Shown here piece by piece: positions 60,963 through 64,000 of a stretch of DNA of 64,000 nt. The DNA comes from CAXXOK01 sp963675365. GTDB lineage: Bacteria; Bacillota; Clostridia; Christensenellales; Aristaeellaceae. Made by a program: the position numbers and the translations under genes. The DNA is taken from assembly GCA_963675365.2 (NCBI GenBank), contig CAXXVA010000001.1, positions 558,001-622,000 of the forward strand, written 5' to 3'. Positions within the stretch are counted from its first letter, which is position 1. The number at the start of each line of letters is the position of its first letter. The notes beneath the pieces are model-generated. The model ran no database searches and was not told the origin of the DNA. It saw nothing but the letters and a program-made list of their open reading frames with translations.

Positions 60963-61012
60963 TGGGCTTCCGCCCCTAAAACCCTGACCAGGGGCAGTGT
61001 CCCTGGAACCCC
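60963..61012 (+). repeat. Short palindromic intergenic repeat, copy 2
   Basis: The repeat found at 16438-16483 recurs here after hpt: GGGCTTCCGCCCCTAAAACC followed by CTGACCAGGGGC and CCCTGG. The stems differ between copies but remain paired. A partial third unit (AAGGGCAACGCCCTT) lies at about 61056-61070. Confidence 0.6.
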
Positions 61013-61016
61013 AATC

Positions 61017-61044
61017 AAATAGCCGCGCGATCGCGCGGCTATTT
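61017..61044 (+). terminator. Terminator after hpt
   Basis: A 13-bp stem AAATAGCCGCGCG / CGCGCGGCTATTT with a 2-nt loop and a terminal T-run. Its GCCGCGCGAT core is shared with the terminators at 16488 and 19952. Confidence 0.88.
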
Positions 61045-61123
61045 TGTTATGGGTTAAGGGCAACGCCCTTGTCGGGGTCATTGAGGTGACATTCCTATCG
61101 GACACTATGCAATACCCTTGTGA

Positions 61124-61284
61124 TATTAAAGTAAACGCAGATGAAAACTGTGCATGATGGCGGATCGGATTTTTGTCAGATTGGGCTCTGTAAACCCGAA
61201 GTCGTAGCAGCGCTACGTCGAGGATTCGCAGAGCCCAAGATGGCGGAAATCAGGCCGCCAGCATGTGCAGAATTTTGTCTGCGT

Positions 61285-61295
<11 letters not shown>
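61124..61295. repeat. 172-bp inverted-repeat element overlapping the argF 3' end (MITE-like)
   Basis: The ends form a perfect 18-bp inverted repeat (TATTAAAGTAAACGCAGA). Inside are further complementary arms, CTGTGCATGATGGCGG with CCGCCAGCATGTGCAG, and a perfect 10-bp pair TTGGGCTCTG/CAGAGCCCAA. The right end covers the last codons and the stop codon of argF. There is no U-tract, so it does not look like an ordinary terminator. No second copy is present in this window. Confidence 0.7.
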
Positions 61296-62187
<892 letters not shown>

Positions 62188-62188
62188 A

Positions 62189-63352
62189 TCAAAGCTCCTC
62201 CTTGATAATGGCCACTGCATTCTTCAACTGCTCCCACGAGATGGTCAGGGGCGGCAGCAGGCGCAGCTTGGCTTTGGCGGTTAGGGTGACGACGCCCTTG
62301 TCGAGCAGGGTCTGCACCAGCGCGCGGGCGTCCTTCGTGGTTTCGATGCCCAGCATCAGCCCGTAGCCGGTAATGCGTTTGACCGACGGACACGCGGACA
62401 GCTCCGCCTTGATGTACTCGCCCTTGGCCTTGACCTCGGACAACAGCTCGTCCGTAAGCTGGTTGAGTACCGCGACGGCCGCCGCGGCGCATACGGGATT
62501 GCCACCGAAGGTGGAGGCGTGCGATCCCGCCGAAAGGGTGTGTTCCACCTTTTCACCCAGCAGGCACGCGCCCATGGGCAGCCCTCCGGCCAGGCCCTTG
62601 GCGGTAGAGACGATATCCGGCAGGATGCCAAACTGCTGGTAGCCGAACAGCGTGCCCAGCCGGCCGTTGCCGGTCTGCACCTCGTCCACGATCAGCAGTA
62701 CGTCCTGCGCTTTGGTCAGGTCACGCACCGCCTTTACATACTCGCCGTCCAGCGGCTCTACGCCGCCCTCGCCCTGCACGACCTCGATCATCACGGCGCA
62801 TACGGGGTATTTTGCCAGCGCGGCTTTCAGCGCGTCGATATCGTTGGGCGGCACATGTACGAAGCCTTCGGGGAACGGCCCGAAATCGTGATGGTAATGA
62901 TCCTGCCCGGTCGCGGCGAGCGTCGCGAGCGTCCGGCCGTGGAAGCTTTCCTCCAGGGTGACGATCACAGGTTTTACGTTCTCGCCGTGCTTGTCGGCGG
63001 CGTACTTGCGCGCGGCCTTGATGGCGCACTCGTTGGCCTCCGCGCCGGAATTGCCGAAGAACGCCTTTTTAAGCCCCGAGCGCTTGCAGAGGATCTCCGC
63101 CAGCTCGCCCTGAGGCTGGGTATAGTAAAGGTTAGATACATGCGCCAGCGTGTTCGTCTGTTCGCACACAGCCTCCGCCCAGGGCTTGTTACCGTAGCCC
63201 AGAACGTTTACGGCGATGCCGCTGCCCATATCGGTATAGGCTTTCCCCTCGTCGTCGTAGAGCGTCGCGCCTTCGCCCTTGACAAACGCCACGTCAAACC
63301 GCGCGTAGGTCGGGGCGATATATTGCTTTTCCTGTTCTTTTATCTTACTCAT
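62189..63352 (-). CDS. argD: Acetylornithine aminotransferase
   Basis: A 387-aa PLP-dependent enzyme of arginine synthesis. It contains FFGNSGAEANECAIKAARKY, EESFHGRTLATLAATGQ, LLIVDEVQTGNGR and the PLP lysine in VSTAKGLAGGLP. AGAGAGGACATAGT precedes the ATG at 63352. It lies between argB and argF. Confidence 0.96.
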   Translation of the reverse strand: MSKIKEQEKQYIAPTYARFDVAFVKGEGATLYDDEGKAYTDMGSGIAVNVLGYGNKPWAEAVCEQTNTLAHVSNLYYTQPQGELAEILCKRSGLKKAFFGNSGAEANECAIKAARKYAADKHGENVKPVIVTLEESFHGRTLATLAATGQDHYHHDFGPFPEGFVHVPPNDIDALKAALAKYPVCAVMIEVVQGEGGVEPLDGEYVKAVRDLTKAQDVLLIVDEVQTGNGRLGTLFGYQQFGILPDIVSTAKGLAGGLPMGACLLGEKVEHTLSAGSHASTFGGNPVCAAAAVAVLNQLTDELLSEVKAKGEYIKAELSACPSVKRITGYGLMLGIETTKDARALVQTLLDKGVVTLTAKAKLRLLPPLTISWEQLKNAVAIIKEEL

Positions 63353-63375
63353 ACTATGTCCTCTCTTGGCGAATG

Positions 63376-64000
63376 TTAATGGGTAAACATCGTGCCGACG
63401 CCTTCGTCGGTCAGGCACTCGATCAAAATCGCATGCTTGACGCGGCCGTCGATAATAAACACCTTCTGCACGCCGCGTCGGATGGCGTCAATGCAGCACT
63501 CCACCTTGGGAATCATGCCGCCGGAGATAACGCCGTCGGAGATCAGCGCGGGCGCGGTCCCTAAGGGAACGACGCTGATCAGCGAGCTTTCGTCCGCCGG
63601 ATCGCGCAGCACGCCGCGGATATCGGTCATGTTGATCAGGCTTTCGGCCGAAAGCGCGGCCGCGATGCGCGCGGCGGCCGTATCGGCGTTGATGTTATAC
63701 ACGTTGCCCTCCCCGTCGCCGCCGACGGTGGAGATGACCGGGATATAGCCCTTTTCCAGCACGTCCAGGATCGGCTGTACGTTCACGTCCGTGATCTCGC
63801 CCACGAAACCGTGTACATCGTCGCGCTGTTTGGCGGTGATCATGTGGCCGTCTAACCCGCACAGGCCGATGGCCTTGCCGCCGATGGACTGCAGATACGC
63901 CACCAGGTTTTTGCCCACCTTGCCCGCAAGCACCATCTGGACGATCTCGGCGGTCTCGTGGTCGGTGACGCGCAGGCCGTCGATAAACTCGGTCTGCTTG
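63376..64000 (-). CDS. argB: Acetylglutamate kinase (N-terminus outside the window)
   Basis: The C-terminal 207 residues of ArgB are present. They begin KQTEFIDGLRVTDHETAEIV and continue with VLAGKVGKNLVAYLQ, GLCGLDGHMITAK, NINADTAAARIAAAL and GGMIPKVECCIDAIRRGV, all typical of this enzyme. It phosphorylates N-acetylglutamate and is often feedback-inhibited by arginine. The frame is open to the window edge, so the start is missing. Confidence 0.95.
   Translation of the reverse strand, partial: KQTEFIDGLRVTDHETAEIVQMVLAGKVGKNLVAYLQSIGGKAIGLCGLDGHMITAKQRDDVHGFVGEITDVNVQPILDVLEKGYIPVISTVGGDGEGNVYNINADTAAARIAAALSAESLINMTDIRGVLRDPADESSLISVVPLGTAPALISDGVISGGMIPKVECCIDAIRRGVQKVFIIDGRVKHAILIECLTDEGVGTMFTH

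Overview
The window is GC-rich bacterial chromosome with almost no plasmid or phage character. It suggests a member of the Bacillota, class Clostridia, probably near Christensenellales. Supporting this are: the Gram-positive order of the S10/spc/alpha ribosomal cluster with a KOW-domain protein between infA and map; a zinc-type S14 and a four-cysteine S4; an adjacent tilS-hpt pair; a VanW/SH3 protein; an EFR1-type flavodoxin-ferredoxin; and DUF1847, DUF4349 and Mbeg1-like proteins. The taxon is inferred from gene content only. Both solute-binding proteins have ordinary cleavable signal peptides and no lipobox cysteine.

Layout. 1-9.1 kb: tail of a sugar permease, a GH43-like glycosidase, then on the minus strand a thioredoxin/thioredoxin-reductase fusion followed by a complete Opp/Dpp-type peptide transporter. 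8.1-10.1 kb: an AT-richer stretch with a small ORF, a DUF1847 protein, a papain-like protein and a small unknown. 10.1-20 kb: tRNA-Arg, mscL, an SDR enzyme, a rhodanese lipoprotein, a nitroreductase, a three-gene nucleoside-type ABC importer without its binding protein, a VanW protein, class II aldolase and a GH105 hydrolase. 20.4-42.4 kb: the translation block on the minus strand. Read in the direction of transcription it runs tRNA-Gly, tuf, an MFS gene, the S10-spc genes (rpsJ to secY), adk-map-KOW-infA-rpmJ, then rpsM-rpsK-rpsD-rpoA-rplQ. The last group is separated from rpmJ by an oppositely oriented TetR/EFR1/membrane-protein operon and has its own promoter and a leader of about 300 nt. 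42.6-48 kb: a LacI regulator divergent from a three-gene sugar ABC importer. 48-56.3 kb: enolase, an ABC-2 exporter, a glycosyltransferase/flippase pair, an Mbeg1-like hydrolase and an amidohydrolase. 56.4-64 kb: an ECF sigma factor with a DUF4349 membrane protein and a SIMPL protein, tilS-hpt, and argB-argD-argF.

The most unusual signal is a family of about 125-bp hairpin elements (here called SAH, stop-abutting hairpin). Each intact or degenerate copy begins 0-5 bp after, or overlapping, the stop codon of a minus-strand gene (rplQ, secY, the MFS gene, tuf), always in the same orientation. The sequence of the long stems differs between copies but pairing is kept. The loop sequences GAGATGCTAGGAAGC and CGCAGATTG and the apical CTTAC..GTAAGTGA are conserved. 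One copy lies inside the spc operon between secY and adk. Two others lie between a stop codon and a separate canonical terminator, so they are not simply terminators. A second, unrelated 172-bp inverted-repeat element overlaps the stop codon of argF. A third small repeat lies between gene ends and GC-rich terminators in two places.

Other points: the Trx-TrxR fusion has lost the arginines that bind the NADPH 2'-phosphate; the ECF operon has two matching GGAAC-N16/17-CGTY promoters; the tilS promoter predicts a leaderless mRNA; and tRNA-Gly is placed directly upstream of tuf behind a consensus promoter.
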